Assembly (NCBI GenBank): GCA_054601695.1
Contig: BAAHQB010000175.1
Coordinates: 186,001-250,000 of the forward strand
Length of the DNA: 64,000 nt
From: Amorphochlora amoebiformis
Lineage: Eukaryota > Cercozoa > Chlorarachniophyceae
Reading direction: 5' to 3'
Shown: in pieces, positions 1-61,321 of the stretch
How positions within the stretch are numbered: the stretch's first letter is position 1
Layout of the letters: each line of letters begins with the position of its first letter
Position numbers and translations under genes: made by a program
Notes under the pieces: generated by a model
Seen by the model: only the letters and a program-made list of their open reading frames with translations
Told to the model about the DNA's origin: nothing
Database searches by the model: none

Positions 1-38
<38 letters not shown>

Positions 39-95
39 ATATGTGCATATTAATATATAGATATATGTATATTAATATATATGATATAAACCCAG

Positions 96-168
96 ACAAG
101 AAGTAATGCAAAAGCTTAATAATATTCAAGGACAGCTTGTAGTAGGCGAAAAGTTAAAGCTTCAGGTA

Positions 169-214
<46 letters not shown>

Positions 215-463
215 TATACACATTTTAATATCTATCTATAGGTTCAAAAGGATAAGTTAGCAATAGAGAAGAAAAAACAGATGCTAAAAGCAAAACTTCT
301 TGAAGAAAGGAAGATGAAAGTAACCCTAACCCTAACCCTAACCCTAACCCTAATCTTAACTCTGATCCTAACCCTAACCCTAGCCCTAACCCTAGCCTTA
401 ACCCAATGTTTACCCTAACCCTAACCCTGTCCCTAACCATAACCTTAACCCTAATGTTAAGTA

Positions 464-499
<36 letters not shown>

Positions 500-947
500 C
501 ATATATATATTACATATATATATATATACGTATTACACATACGTTTATAAAAAACAATACATTACCCTAACCCTTAATCCAACGCTAACACGTTAATCTT
601 AACCCTAATATTAACCCTAACCCTAACCCTAACCCTAACCCTAACCCTAATCCTAATTTTAAGCGTGACCGTAAACTCAATACTAATACTTACCTTAGCG
701 CTAAGCTTAACCGTAGCTATAATTGTAACCATATACGTAACTCTCACCTCCATGTGTTCAATATTATACATTTGCTATTTATATATATATGTACATATAC
801 ATATGTGCATATGTGTATGTATATGTGTGTGTATATATATATATGTATGTATGTATATATATATATATATAAACACATTACATACATAATTTTTTATATG
901 TGTAGACATAAATATATGTGTGTGTATGCGTGCACAAAATAACTTAC

Positions 948-993
<46 letters not shown>

Positions 994-1290
994 TATATAT
1001 ACATATATATATGTATATATGTACATATATACATATATGTATATATATATATAGGTAGCCCTCCAACGTCAAGAGCAAGAATTATCGCAAAAAGAAGAAA
1101 AATTCGCCTCAAAGGAACAAGAGGTAAGGGTTAGGGTTAGGGTTAGGGTTAGGGTTAGGGTTCGGGTTAGGGTTAGGGTTAGGCTTCGGATCAGATTATT
1201 CAGCATGGAGTAGTCCGAGGACCATTGACTCCTTCACAGTGTGGGGCAGATTAGGGTTAGGGTTAGGGTTAGGGTTAATAAACCTAATCT

Positions 1291-1325
<35 letters not shown>

Positions 1326-1939
1326 TATATACATATATATACATACATATACATATATATATATATAAATATATATATTTATATATGAAAATATATATAT
1401 ATATATATATATATATTAACCCTAATCCTATTCTTAACAGTCACTCTATTTGAGCCCTCTAGTATAGGTCGATTCCAATGTATACTCTTAGTAGTGTAAA
1501 TATAATACTATTACCTACACGTCTTTCGCTATATTAATCCATATATTAACATGTATATATTCATATATATATATATATATAGAGTAACCAGGGCTTAAAC
1601 CTCTAATGTAGGTTGATTCTAAGGGATATTTCTAATAAAAACCCTTGTTTCAACCCTCTAAATAGGCTGATTCTGAGACATATTCCTAATAGAAACCCTT
1701 GTTTTAACCCTCTAATATAGGCTGGTTCTGAGATATATTCCTATTAGAAACCCTTGTTTTAACCCTCTAATATAGGTTGATTCTAAGACATATTTCTAAT
1801 AAACACCCTCTAATATAGGTTGATTCTAAGACGAAAAAACTCGATAAGCTTCGGTAGATATGTGGATATGTATGTATGGATATGTGATATATTTGTGTAT
1901 TGTATTGATACATATCCATATATTATAATACATACACAC

Positions 1940-1984
<45 letters not shown>

Positions 1985-2366
1985 ATATAAATATAAGTAT
2001 GTATTCTAAGGGATATTTCTAATAAAAACCCTTGTTTCAACCCTCTAATATAGGCTGATTCTGGGACATATTTCTATTAGAAACCCTTGTTTTAACCCTC
2101 TAATATAGGCTGGTTCTGAGATACATTCCAATTAGAAACCCTTGTTTTAACCCTCTAATATAGGCTGATTCTGAGACACATTCCTAATAGAAACCCTTGT
2201 TTTAACCCTCTAATGTAGGTTGATTCTAAGACATATTTCTAATAAAAACCCTCTAATATAGGTTGATTCTAAGACGAAAAAACTCGATAAGCTTCGGTAG
2301 ATATGTGGATATGTATGTATGTATATGTGATATATTTGAATATGTTGTATTGATACATATCCATAT

Positions 2367-2440
<74 letters not shown>

Positions 2441-2458
2441 CTATATATATATATATAT

Positions 2459-2515
<57 letters not shown>

Positions 2516-2603
2516 TATATATAAATATATATATATATATACATATGTATATATGTATATATATACACATATGTGTGTGTGTGTGTTTACGTATGTATGA
2601 TGC

Positions 2604-2649
<46 letters not shown>

Positions 2650-2650
2650 T

Positions 2651-2688
<38 letters not shown>

Positions 2689-2818
2689 TACACACATATA
2701 TATATATAATATATATTCAATATACAAATATATATATATATATATATAAATATATATAAATACACTAAAAAAATGTATATATCTCTATAAACATTATATA
2801 TATATACACATGCAAGTA

Positions 2819-2860
<42 letters not shown>

Positions 2861-3218
2861 TACATATATTTAAATATATATCAGTGGAATGTACAAAGAA
2901 ATTACCATAGAAATCGAAGACGTACAGGTAAACCCTAACCATAACCCTAACCCTAACCTAACCCTAACCCTAACAAAACCTAACCCTAACCCTAACCCTA
3001 ACAAAACCTAACCGTAAACCCAACCCTAACCCTAACCTTAATCCCAACCCTAACCCTATCCTAACCCTAACCCTAACTAACCCTAACCTTAGGCTGAGAT
3101 CCAACATGAGAGAGAAAACATGCTGCAAACGATAAGAGAACTGGTTAGGGTTAGGGTTAGGGTTAGGGTTAGGGTTGTGGCTTTTGGAATGACTAGTAGT
3201 GGTGAAGTCTTTCTAAGT

Positions 3219-3268
<50 letters not shown>

Positions 3269-3399
3269 ATATATGTATGTATGTATGTATATCTATGTAA
3301 AAATATATGATTATGATATATATATATATATATATATATTTATGTATACAAATACACCATGGGTATACATGTATATATATACATTTAGATGATACATAC

Positions 3400-3456
<57 letters not shown>

Positions 3457-3708
3457 CATATCATATATGCTTAACGTAATGTAGACGACACGAAATATCA
3501 TAATCGTAAACTACACCAAAAGCTATAGCCATAGAGTAACTTGAGATCTCTAGAGATCCACTGGAGATCCACTGGAAATCGCTGGAGATTCACTGGAGAT
3601 CCACTGGAGATCGCTGGAGATTCACTGGAAATCACTTGAGTTTCACTGGAGATCGCTGGAGTTTCACTAGAGATTACCGGAGTTACATTGGAGATCGCTG
3701 TAGTTTCA

Positions 3709-3780
<72 letters not shown>

Positions 3781-3785
3781 CATTC

Positions 3786-3866
<81 letters not shown>

Positions 3867-4071
3867 ATATTATACACATATATATATTTAGGTAGATGTT
3901 TTCATATAGACATAGATATAAATATATGCATATATATATATATATATATGTATATTTATATAGTCGCGGAGTCTTAAGCTCAAAGATATAGTCCTCGATA
4001 ATTTTATCCCAAGGTAACCCTAACCCTAACTCTAACCCTAACCTTAACCCTAACCCGGACCCTAACCCTAA

Positions 4072-4120
<49 letters not shown>

Positions 4121-4542
4121 CATATATATATGTAAATATTTATAACACACATATATATAAATCTCATAACCCTAACCCTAACCCTAACCCTAATCGTAAC
4201 CGAGTTCAATGGTCCTCGGACTAAGACATGCTGAATAATCTGATCCTAACCTTAACCCTAACACTAACCCTAACCCTAACCGAGTCAATGGTCCTCGGAC
4301 TAAGACATGCTGAATAATCTGATCCTAACCCTAACCCTAACCCTAACCCTAACCCTAACCCTAACCGAGTTCAATGGTCCTCGGACTAAGACATGCTGAA
4401 TAATCTGATCCTAACCCTAACCCTAACCCTAACCCTAACCCTAACCCTAGATCTCAGCTGCAAAGCTTCTCAAAGAGGTGTTACTGGGACGAAGACACCG
4501 ATGAATGGAAATTAGGTACATATACACATACATATGTATACA

Positions 4543-4579
<37 letters not shown>

Positions 4580-4586
4580 GTGTGTG

Positions 4587-4634
<48 letters not shown>

Positions 4635-4819
4635 CTCGCTCTTTCTCATTTCCCTCTCTCTCCCTCTCTCCCTCTCTCCCTCTCTCTTTACCTCTCTCTC
4701 TTTACACCTCTCTCTTTACCTCTCTCTCTTTACCTCTCTCTTTCTCTCATTTTTCCTCTCTCTCTCTCTCTCTTTCTCTCATTTTTCCTCTCTCTCTCTC
4801 TCTCTTTCTCTCATTTTTC

Positions 4820-4870
<51 letters not shown>

Positions 4871-5755
4871 GCTCTCTCTCTCTCTCTCTCTCTCTTCTCT
4901 TTCCCTCTCTTTTTTATCTCTCTCTCTCTCTTCGTCTCTGTCGTTCCCTCTTTTTCTCTGGATTTCTGATAATAATACCAAATTTAAACCTTAACCCTAA
5001 CCCTAAAGAGATTCGATGAAATTTCCCAAATTTGAACCCTAACCCTAACCCTAACCCCAACTCAAACCCTTACCCTAACCCTAACCCTAACTCAAACCCT
5101 TACCCTAACCCTAACCCAACCCTAACCGTTACGAAATTCAATAAAAGTCCCATATGTAAACCCTAACCCTAACCCTAACCCTAACCCTAACCTTAATCCT
5201 GTGGAGGAGTCAATGGTCCTCGGACTATAAGACATGCTGAATAATTTGATCCTAACCCTAACCCTAACCCTAACCCTAACCCCAAACCTAACCCTAAGCG
5301 TAACGAACTTCAATAAAAGTACCAAATGTAACTCCTAACCCTAACCCTAACCCTAACCCTAACTCCAACCCTAACCCTAACCCTAACCCTAACCCTAACT
5401 CCAACCCTAACCCTAACCCTAACCCTAACTCCAACCCTAACCCTAACCCTAACCCTAACCTTAATACTACCTGTAGGAGATGTTGACGTTAAGACAGAGA
5501 GTCTCACGGCGAGGTTAGGGTTAGGGTTAGAGTTAGGGTTAGGGTTAGGGTTAGGGTTAGGGTTAGGGTTAGGAGAAATTGTAGGAGATTGTATTGTTAT
5601 GTATATGTATGTATATATATATATATATATATATATAATTACATATGTATACTACACATATTATATATAAATATATATATATATATAAGGTGTGTATGTA
5701 CAATTACATGTGCATGTACATTTATAAGTGTATTTGAATGTAGATTTATACATAG

Positions 5756-5808
<53 letters not shown>

Positions 5809-5858
5809 ATATATATAGTACATCTTTGTGTGTGTGTGTTTTACACACGTATAGATAT

Positions 5859-5889
<31 letters not shown>

Positions 5890-6044
5890 TATTTACAATA
5901 TATATAATATATATATATACATATATAAATATATATATATATATATATGAATATATATGTAGGCCTAAATCGCAAAAGCAAGGATTTCTGCAGCCAAAAT
6001 CAGGTGATGTACGTAATAATTAATATATATTATATATATATATA

Positions 6045-6077
<33 letters not shown>

Positions 6078-6195
6078 TTGTACATGCATTAATTTATATA
6101 TATATATATATAAATATAAACATATATATATATGTATATATATATATTCATGTATGTATATTGTATATATATATATATATATTTATAGGTTCGTA

Positions 6196-6253
<58 letters not shown>

Positions 6254-6332
6254 ATGTAATAAGCATACGCATTAGACATATGTTTAAAGAGATATACGCG
6301 TGTATAAACATATATATATATATGTGTGTGTG

Positions 6333-6383
<51 letters not shown>

Positions 6384-6496
6384 ACTTAGAATATTCTTCT
6401 CTACACATACAGGATATTGTATAATATATATATATATATACATAAATGTATTTCTCTGTCTCGATTGATACCAATACTTTGATTTCAAGACTATAC

Positions 6497-6552
<56 letters not shown>

Positions 6553-6661
6553 GTATTCCCGTCTTTCTGCCTACTTAGGCGACAGTAATGCCAGATTTAA
6601 AGGGTATGTATGTATGTATATATATATATATGTGTGTATATATACATATATATAGAATATA

Positions 6662-6743
<82 letters not shown>

Positions 6744-6805
6744 GTATATATATATATGTAGAATATATATATATATATATATATACATATATATCATATA
6801 TAATT

Positions 6806-6836
<31 letters not shown>

Positions 6837-6875
6837 GTGTGTGTGTTATATATATACGCATATATATTATATATA

Positions 6876-6914
<39 letters not shown>

Positions 6915-6951
6915 AACATAGAAATATATGAAACTACAATACCTATAAACA

Positions 6952-6991
<40 letters not shown>

Positions 6992-7000
6992 TGTCTAAAC

Positions 7001-7047
<47 letters not shown>

Positions 7048-7797
7048 TATATTTCTTATGCACGTATGTCATATAAATGTATATATACATATATATATGC
7101 ACATATATACATACATATACACACATAATCTTATGGATATTACGTTCATTCGACCCAATTCCGGATCCAAACTCTAACCCTAACCCTAACCCTAACCCTA
7201 ACCCTAACCCTAACCCTAACACCACAACTCTAAACTTAACCCTAACCCTAAGTCTAACCCTAACCCTAACCCTAACCACAACTCTAACCCTAACCCTAAC
7301 CCCAACCCTAACCCTAACCCTGACGCCACAACTCTAAACCTAACCCTAACACTAACCCTAACCCTAACCCTAACCACAACTCTAACCCTAACCCTAACCC
7401 TGACGCCACAACTCTAAACCTAACCCTAACCCTAACCCTAACCCTAACCCTAACCCTAACCCTAACAGGTACAACATTATGGAAATGTCTCTCCTTGAGC
7501 CAAAAAGAACCACTACAGGTTAAAAAACTCAAATCGAATATTTTTTTGATTCTCTCGAAATATCTTGGATCTCTGGAAATCTCTCGAATTTTTCTCGGAC
7601 ACTCGAGAGCTCTGTCGAAATCTCTCGAAATCTCTGGATATACTCCCGAACTCTCTCGAACTCTCTAGGAATTCTAGAAAACTCTCTTTTTCTCTCTGGA
7701 AATCCCTGGAAATCTCTGGAAATCTCTAGAATTATTCGGACTCCCTCGGTCTAGGCTAAGGTGGGATGTCTAGGCTAAGGTGGGATTCATATAAAAA

Positions 7798-7890
<93 letters not shown>

Positions 7891-7891
7891 G

Positions 7892-7937
<46 letters not shown>

Positions 7938-8006
7938 GTATAATATATATATATATATATATATATTTATACTATATATAATATATATACATATACATAT
8001 ATATAT

Positions 8007-8045
<39 letters not shown>

Positions 8046-8812
8046 TAGATTATGAAGAGGTTAATGAGGACAACGACGAGTATGCAGAGGGGCAGTATAT
8101 GCATGATGACTATGGTATATAATTAACAATGCTTAGGCTTAGGGTTAGGGTTAGGGTTAGGGTTAGGGTTAGGGTTAGGGTTAGGGTTAGGGTTAGGGTT
8201 AGGGTTAGGGTTAGGGTTAGGGTAGTATGCAGAGGGGCAGTATATGCATGATGACTATGGTATATTATTAACAATACTTAGGCTTAGGGTTAGGGTTAGG
8301 GTTAGGGTTAGGGTTAGGGTTAGGGTTAGGGTTAGGGTTAGGGTAGTATGCAGAGGGGCAGTATATGCATGATGACTATGGTATATTATTAACAATACTT
8401 AGGGTTAGGGTTAGGGTTAGGGTTAGGTTTAGGGTTAGGGTTAGGGTTAGGGTAAGGTTAGGGTTAGGATTAGGTTTGGGAATAGGATAAGGGTTAGACT
8501 AGTATTTAGAGGGGCAGTATATGCATGATGACTATGGTATTATTAACAATGCTTAGGGTTAGGGTTAGGGTTAGGGTTACGGTTAGGGTTAGGAATAGGA
8601 TAAGGGTTAGGGTTAGGATTAAGAATAGGGTTAGGGTTATGTTAGGGTTAGGGTTATGTTAGGGTTAGGGTTATGTTAGGGTTAGGGTTAGGGTTAGGGT
8701 TAGATATTTATATATTTCTATATATGCGTAAATAAAAATATATATACATATATGTGTGTGTATTCATATTTATATATATTTATATAATATGTATATAAAT
8801 ATAAATAAATGT

Positions 8813-8880
<68 letters not shown>

Positions 8881-8888
8881 GTACGAAC

Positions 8889-8924
<36 letters not shown>

Positions 8925-8946
8925 CATAATCGTATCATATATATAC

Positions 8947-8985
<39 letters not shown>

Positions 8986-9033
8986 ATATATATATATATA
9001 TATGTATACATACATATATATATATATATATAT

Positions 9034-9068
<35 letters not shown>

Positions 9069-9114
9069 CCCAGGCGACCAAGTTGCAGGGGGATACGAAG
9101 ACGTCCCCTATTAG
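96..9114 (+). CDS. Kinesin-II (KIF3-type) motor subunit, 3' part, 14 exons
   Basis: Exons: 96-165, 242-319, 1055-1123, 1819-1853 or 2262-2296, 2885-2927, 3093-3143, 3979-4013, 4451-4515, 5477-5513, 5963-6003, 6552-6603, 7469-7518, 8049-8114, 9074-9114. All introns are GT-AG and every junction keeps phase. The roughly 243 visible residues start in the coiled-coil stalk (charged, heptad-like, for example [16 protein letters not shown]). Next comes the kinesin-II neck-to-tail signature: [14 protein letters not shown], then DEDTDEWKL, then [10 protein letters not shown] followed by [15 protein letters not shown]. These match the KIF3A/KIF3B order (LIIENFIP, W-x-F/L, R-Y-x-x-E-N-I, R-T-T-x-D-Y-E). 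The protein ends in an acidic tail, [14 protein letters not shown], stop at 9114. The family is the plus-end motor of anterograde intraflagellar transport. The motor domain lies left of the window. The first exon start at 96 is the least certain border. Confidence 0.85.
320..660. repeat. CCCTAA arrays in kinesin intron 2
   Basis: Arrays at about 322-460 and 560-660, slightly degenerate, separated by a TA tract. The first array starts at the donor: intron bases GTAACCCTAACC follow codon AAA at 317-319. Confidence 0.9.
1124..1280. repeat. TTAGGG array with an embedded unique cassette
   Basis: The intron begins GTAAGGGTTAGGG, runs as TTAGGG, and is interrupted at about 1192-1250 by the 'ggatcagattattcagcatg' cassette that recurs elsewhere in this window. 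Confidence 0.9.
1590..2262 (+). repeat. Satellite of about 57 bp grown from the kinesin exon 4 acceptor
   Basis: Two blocks (about 1590-1818 and 1998-2261) repeat a unit of the type 'ttttaaccctctaatatagg' followed by 'ctgattctgagacatattcc'. Each unit contains 'tctaatatag' plus a near copy of the first bases of exon 4 (GTTGATTCTAAGAC), so every unit is a decoy 3' splice site followed by the exon's start. Each block ends in an intact exon 4. Confidence 0.85.
1819..1853 (+). CDS. Kinesin exon 4, first of two identical copies
   Basis: This 35-nt exon reads [11 protein letters not shown] plus CG, with acceptor tatag and donor GTAGAT. It supplies the stalk segment between EQE (exon ending 1123) and GMYKE (exon starting 2885). 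An identical exon with the same splice sites and flanks lies at 2262-2296. Since 35 is not a multiple of 3, only one copy can be included without a frameshift. Confidence 0.75.
2262..2296 (+). CDS. Kinesin exon 4, second identical copy
   Basis: Same 35 nt, acceptor and donor as 1819-1853. The downstream flank (gatatgtggatatgtatgta) is also shared, so the duplicated unit includes intron on both sides. Being nearest the next exon it may be the one normally used, but the sequence alone cannot tell. Confidence 0.75.
2928..3176. repeat. Telomere-type arrays flanking kinesin exon 6
   Basis: CCCTAA repeats run up to the acceptor CCTTAG at 3091-3092. After the exon the intron opens GTTAGGG and continues as TTAGGG to about 3176, so the exon lies between opposed telomere-type arrays. 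Confidence 0.9.
3540..3705 (+). repeat. Imperfect 'ctggagatccactggaaatc' tandem repeat
   Basis: Units of about 14-16 bp of the type ctggagat(c/t)cact or ctggagatcgctgg recur about ten times in the kinesin intron before exon 3979. Related, reverse-complement-like wording (tctcgaaatctctggaaat) appears at 7540-7745 and 32575-32700. Confidence 0.75.
4014..5575. repeat. CCCTAA/TTAGGG arrays with four copies of the recurrent cassette
   Basis: CCCTAA arrays at 4016-4075, 4168-4450, 4990-5470, then TTAGGG from 5514. The cassette 'tcaatggtcctcggactaag' plus 'acatgctgaataatctgatcc' occurs at about 4203, 4285, 4370 and 5208, always in the same orientation relative to CCCTAA. Confidence 0.9.
4632..4968 (+). 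repeat. Polypyrimidine (CT)n tract in kinesin intron
   Basis: About 340 bp almost purely C/T on the plus strand, with periodic 'tttacctctctct' and 'catttttcctctctct' variants. The translated SLSLSL frames are an artefact of the repeat. Confidence 0.9.
7170..7468 (+). repeat. CCCTAA array ending at a splice acceptor
   Basis: CCCTAA repeat with interspersed 'cacaactctaaa' variants runs to the acceptor CCCTAACAG at 7460-7468, immediately before kinesin exon 12. Confidence 0.9.
7540..7745 (+). repeat. 'tctcgaaatctctggaaatc' intronic repeat
   Basis: Imperfect repeats of tctcgaa, tctctgga and actctc words between exon 12 and exon 13 of the kinesin gene. The same word set reappears at 32575-32700 in the TDA3-like gene. 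Confidence 0.7.
8134..8702 (+). repeat. TTAGGG arrays between kinesin exons 13 and 14
   Basis: TTAGGG blocks, perfect near 8134-8222 and 8283-8343 and degenerating later, alternate with the three exon 13 echoes. Confidence 0.9.
8223..8560 (+). repeat. Three donor-side copies of kinesin exon 13 in TTAGGG repeats
   Basis: The last part of exon 8049-8114 (TATGCAGAGGGGCAGTATAT and the donor) recurs at about 8226, 8347 and 8504, separated by TTAGGG arrays. Within each copy an AG|AGGGG acceptor and the GGTATA donor define a 27-nt segment (8233-8259, 8354-8380, 8510-8536) encoding E-G-Q-Y-M-H-D-D-Y in the correct phase. Confidence 0.85.
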
Positions 9115-9939
9115 CTAAACTATATGTATATATATACGATATATATTATATCTAATATGATACTTCGGATATGGATTAACCAGACCGTTGTCTCATCTTT
9201 AACCAACTGAATTATTCGCAATTTTGAGTGATTTCCAATTTCGACGATGTATTATTCAATGAATTATTCTATGAATTTTTCACGATCATGAAACGTGTAT
9301 TTGAATAATTTTCAAAGTAATTTCAATGTACTAGATTTAGTCTAGTCAGCAACGAGTAATATAGAATATTAAATAGTATATAATAGATCTATACTAGCTA
9401 TCTAGTATTACCATATCTGCTAAAGGTCTAGAAGGTACGAGAAGACAACCGACAGATGGTTTTGACTAGAATTAATTTCCCGGATTTCTAGGATTTCCCG
9501 GGATCCCCGGATATATATATTTAGGGTCCAAACCATGCCTTCATGGGACTCAGTCTACAACTCAGGAGTCGAGATATTTAGTCACTGAGTCTCTGTCTAC
9601 AGATCTACTCTTATAAGTATCATGTGATAGTATGAAAACCCTTTTCTCTAGTTTCTCCTAGTACGGTATACTACTAGAATCCACTGGATACGAGATTATA
9701 ACTATTGTAGTTATCTAGTTTATATATATATATATATATATTATATACTAGATATATATATCAGTATTTGTGTTTTCATAGTCTAGTAGTCTGAGATCTG
9801 GATGTCTTCGTATTAGAGTAGTAACTATAGTAACTACCAGACTCACGGATGCAATATCATACACATACTACACATATACTAATACTGCGTACGATAGATA
9901 TACTCTAAATAGTAATTGTACATATAAACATATATCTAG

Positions 9940-9994
<55 letters not shown>

Positions 9995-10089
9995 ATACAT
10001 ATCCCTAGCATCTACCGAATGACTTATACTAATTACATGTCTTCCAAAAGTCTTGAAATTGATTGATTCATCATGGTGCCCGTCATCGA
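9115..10089. other. Convergent intergenic spacer, CTAG-rich
   Basis: About 975 bp between the kinesin stop (9114) and the Aha1-like gene stop (10090). TA tracts are short here. Instead the sequence is rich in CTAG-containing words (tctagtattac, tatactagctatctag, gtctagtagtctgag). I see no coding exon. Both 3' UTRs must lie here, but I could not place poly(A) signals. Confidence 0.7.
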
Positions 10090-27681
<17,592 letters not shown>

Positions 27682-27783
27682 TCGACGCATCATCGTGAAG
27701 ATAACCAAATAACAATATCCCGATATCTCAAGAAATATGAAGAATTTACACGTGCCTGAACACGTGCCAGCATTTTACTTCCG
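27682..27783. promoter_or_regulatory. Bidirectional promoter with two CACGTG boxes
   Basis: Only about 100 bp separate the divergent start codons (27681 minus, 27784 plus). Within it ACACGTGCC occurs twice in direct repeat (27748-27756 and 27760-27768), each with a palindromic CACGTG, 12 bp apart. CACGTG is the core site of bHLH and bZIP (G-box) factors in many eukaryotes. The regulatory role is inferred. Confidence 0.55.
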
Positions 27784-45859
<18,076 letters not shown>

Positions 45860-46606
45860 CTAATACTACGCTACTTAAAGTAGCTATGGCCTTTGGCAGC
45901 ATTATAATGGATAGTGACGTCTTTTGCGTTATACTTAGGGTTAGGGTTAGGGTTAGGGTTAGGGTTAGAGTTATACTACGCGCTACAATTAATCTCGAAG
46001 CACTGGCCATGACCCGGGTATCTCGGGCCCAGCCTAGCAACATCTAGAGTCTAGACACTGTCTAGACTATATGATATGAATCATATGATCATACAATTTT
46101 GATAATTTTTATCGTGCATCGATTGGGCTTATGTGTCTACTGCCCAGACAGCTATTAAAAAAAGAAATTTTATGTATGAGATACTAGTATATAGTATTAT
46201 ATACGCGCCTTCGATGATTTCATACTCAATATTGTTGTCTAGACGATCTAGACGATCGTTATGCATCGGTCTAGTCGTTAGTAGATTCGTTACTCTGGTT
46301 ACTATTCTAGAATTAGTATTGTGCATTCACTAGTGACAAAGCAGCAATCCCACATGGCTACTACATGTAATTAGTATTAATTTACTGTCATCGGCTAGAT
46401 TTAGTGCATGTACTACAAGCAATGCTAGAATCTAGTAAATTATTCGGCCTCGTCTTTTTCCGGGTAAAAAAACCCAAACCCATAAGTAAATAAATATATA
46501 TATATATATATATATTACACACACATATATATATATATGTATATAAATATGTATATATATATATATATATAATATATACATACATATATATATATATATT
46601 TTATTT

Positions 46607-46658
<52 letters not shown>

Positions 46659-46712
46659 ATATAATGCTCGTGCTGTACACTTCTGGCTTTTGCAAATGAG
46701 ATATAACTATGT

Positions 46713-46745
<33 letters not shown>

Positions 46746-46890
46746 ATATATATAAGGTACTACATTGTATAGACACATGGACAATTGCACATGTTCTCGT
46801 ACAGCACTAAATCACACATTTTATCTACTGCATTTATATAATTCTATTATAATTTCTATATATATACATGAAATATTATAGAATACCATT

Positions 46891-46945
<55 letters not shown>

Positions 46946-47078
46946 ATATATACATATATATTACACTCTATTATATATTATATCTGTTTATATTGTTTTA
47001 TAGTATAAAAAATTTTACATGTAAATATTTCTTCATATAAACTATACACACACTGTGACACACACACATAAATATATG

Positions 47079-47118
<40 letters not shown>

Positions 47119-47681
47119 CATTACATAAATACATAATATATTCGTATATGTGCATGTGCGTGTGCGTATATGCACATACATACACATCCAATACAACATA
47201 AAGAATACATCACCATTCTGAATGATTTCTTGACCAACATGACGTGCCGAGGGCGCTGGTTCCCGAACAGATAAACCCACTACATGACGGGCCGAGGGCG
47301 CTGGTCCCCGAACAGATAAACCCACTACCTCTCCATACCCTCAAGTGCCTCTGCACGAAGATTGATGAATTCCGAGGCCTTTCAAAGAAGACATCCTTTG
47401 TACGGACTCCATTCTCATCCCGGAAATCATATGAATCCCGGGGATCCCGGGACGGCGTGTTGATTGGTGATCTCTGGAGATCCTGAGCACAATGACGCTT
47501 TCCGTCAGACCTCTAGTGTAAGGCCAGGTGTCTCGGTAATGCCGGGCACTACCTGGATACATCTCTGTCGTATATTAGTCAATTCCACCGAAATATATAA
47601 TTTACCCTGGCTGACACCTCGACTTCTCTTAGTTGAAGTTGCCGAGCCGCTCCTTCAAGGGTTGCACGTCTCTCGTGTAAG
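45860..47681. other. Intergenic spacer between TDA3-like and AlgH-domain genes
   Basis: A short TTAGGG run (about 45936-45968) and CTAG-rich unique sequence (46030-46450, for example tctagacgatctagacgatc) come first. TA tracts and small islands follow (46500-47220), then GC-richer unique sequence leading to the start codon at 47682. No exon was identified. The last 460 bp probably hold the promoter and 5' UTR of the AlgH-domain gene. Confidence 0.6.
47239..47327 (+). repeat. Tandem direct repeat of about 44 bp upstream of the AlgH-domain gene
   Basis: Two adjacent copies containing gccgagggcgctggt and cccgaacagataaacccact, differing at two or three bases. It lies about 355-440 bp before the ATG. 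It has no TA spacer and no exon relation, unlike the intronic echoes. Confidence 0.8.
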
Positions 47682-60787
<13,106 letters not shown>

Positions 60788-61288
60788 ATATATATATATA
60801 TTACACATATACTTTACGTATGTATGTATCGATGTATCTATGAATTTTTTTGCATGTGAGTTCTCAGAGAGAGGGAAATATGACGTCCTCTCTTTGGGGA
60901 CTCTTCTTTGCTTTTTCTCTTCCTATTCGATGTGTGTACATATGGGAAGGTATTATACATACATCAACGTACACACACGCATATATATATATATATATGT
61001 AATGTAAATATATATATATAAGGTTAATATATATATATATAAACATATATATATATATGTGTGTGTGTTTGTGTGTAATATACGTAAGTATAATATGTGC
61101 ACTATATGTATAATATATGCACTATATGTACGTATATAACATGAAAAGAGTACATTGTTTCAGTCTTGTTTTGTATTGGTTTTTTCTCTTTTTCTTCTAC
61201 AAATAGATTTTTTTTTATTTTTTTCTTTATTTTCGTAGGAAAAAAAAAAAAACTGGTTTTCGTATTCATATGTATTCCCGAACCCTAT

Positions 61289-61321
<33 letters not shown>

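Noticed and set aside
8134-8702. A chromosome end (telomere)
   Set aside because: Arrays are internal, in both orientations, degenerate, and lie inside introns with exons on both sides.
47244-47486. 80-codon frame starting MPRALVPEQINPL
   Set aside because: Its start is created by the ~44-bp direct repeat and it ends before the likely leader exon; no splice logic or homology.
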